IMG/VR virus record: IMGVR_UViG_3300025880_000129
Location: 1-22,488 of that record
Length of the DNA: 22,488 nucleotides
Direction: 5' to 3' (one strand)
DNA from: a virus
Below are positions 22,359 through 22,488 of the stretch, in pieces (position 1 is the first letter of the stretch; each line of letters begins with the position of its first letter). A program made the translations under genes and the position numbers. A model generated the notes under the pieces. That model saw only the letters and a program-made list of their open reading frames with translations. It did no database searches and was not told where the DNA came from.

Positions 22359-22488
22359 AAATTTGCCTTGATTATAAATTTGCCTTTATGAAATTTGCCT
22401 TGATTATAAATTTGCCTTTATTAAATTTGCCTTTATGAAATTTGCCTTTATTAAATTTGCCTTTATGAAATTTGCCTTGATTATAAAT
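22359..22488. repeat. Iteron-like tandem repeat array (15/17-bp units, open at right edge)
   Basis: At least eight complete units begin with the invariant core AAATTTGCCTT, followed by GATTAT (17-bp type A), TATG (15-bp type B) or TATT (15-bp type C). The order is A B A C B C B A, at 22359, 22376, 22391, 22408, 22423, 22438, 22453 and 22468, and a ninth starts at 22485. The core is fully conserved while the unit tail varies. There are no spacers, so it is not a CRISPR. Iterons that bind a replication initiator, or a regulator-binding array, are the main possibilities. Confidence 0.92.

Noticed and set aside
22359-22488. CRISPR array
   Set aside because: The repeats are directly adjacent with no unique spacers, only 15-17 bp long, and no cas genes are present.

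Overview
This window is the morphogenesis half, plus the start of an early region, of a tailed double-stranded DNA phage (or prophage) with a lambda-like siphovirus gene plan. The DNA is clearly AT-rich. No host gene, integrase, repressor or lysis gene is visible, so host and lifestyle cannot be fixed. The glycine/serine/threonine-rich fibre and general gene style resemble uncultured marine phages of low-GC hosts, but that is an impression rather than a proof.

Late operon (minus strand, 20580 down to 1). Genes follow the lambda order: small terminase (Nu1-like), large terminase (gpA-like), a gpW-like head-joining protein with an added beta domain, portal (gpB-like), a joined HK97-type protease and major capsid protein, a small acidic/basic protein, a head-tail attachment protein (FII-like), a tail terminator-like protein, a 56-aa protein, the major tail tube protein, the tail assembly chaperones G and G-T, the tape measure, two minor tail proteins, a 2754-aa tail tip/fibre protein ending in an S74 intramolecular chaperone, and the start of another small tail-like gene running off the left edge. 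Most junctions overlap by a single base (TAATG or TAGTG), which implies translational coupling.

Two recoding or nested-expression devices stand out. (1) The tail chaperone gene ends in a canonical A AAA AAG slippery heptamer, with an upstream Shine-Dalgarno-like AGGAAG and a downstream inverted repeat. A -1 shift adds 50 residues of typical gpT character. (2) Protease and capsid lie in one uninterrupted frame of about 856 codons. Two strong internal ribosome binding sites sit exactly where separate protease and capsid genes would begin.

Control region (20581-20996). It lies between the late operon and rightward early genes. It holds a GC-richer structured island next to terS (a candidate cos/packaging or RNA element), two inverted repeats of operator type, a candidate leftward promoter and a consensus sigma70 promoter (TTGACA/TATAAT) driving rightward transcription.

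Early operon (plus strand, 20997-22116). Four small, tightly packed genes of 155, 46, 93 and 77 aa, none with a function I can assign, end at a strong intrinsic terminator (22138-22162). Beyond it are an AT-rich segment with inverted repeats, a strand-asymmetric G/T-rich stretch, and an array of at least eight 15/17-bp iteron-like repeats that continues past the right edge. This could be a replication origin or another protein-binding array.
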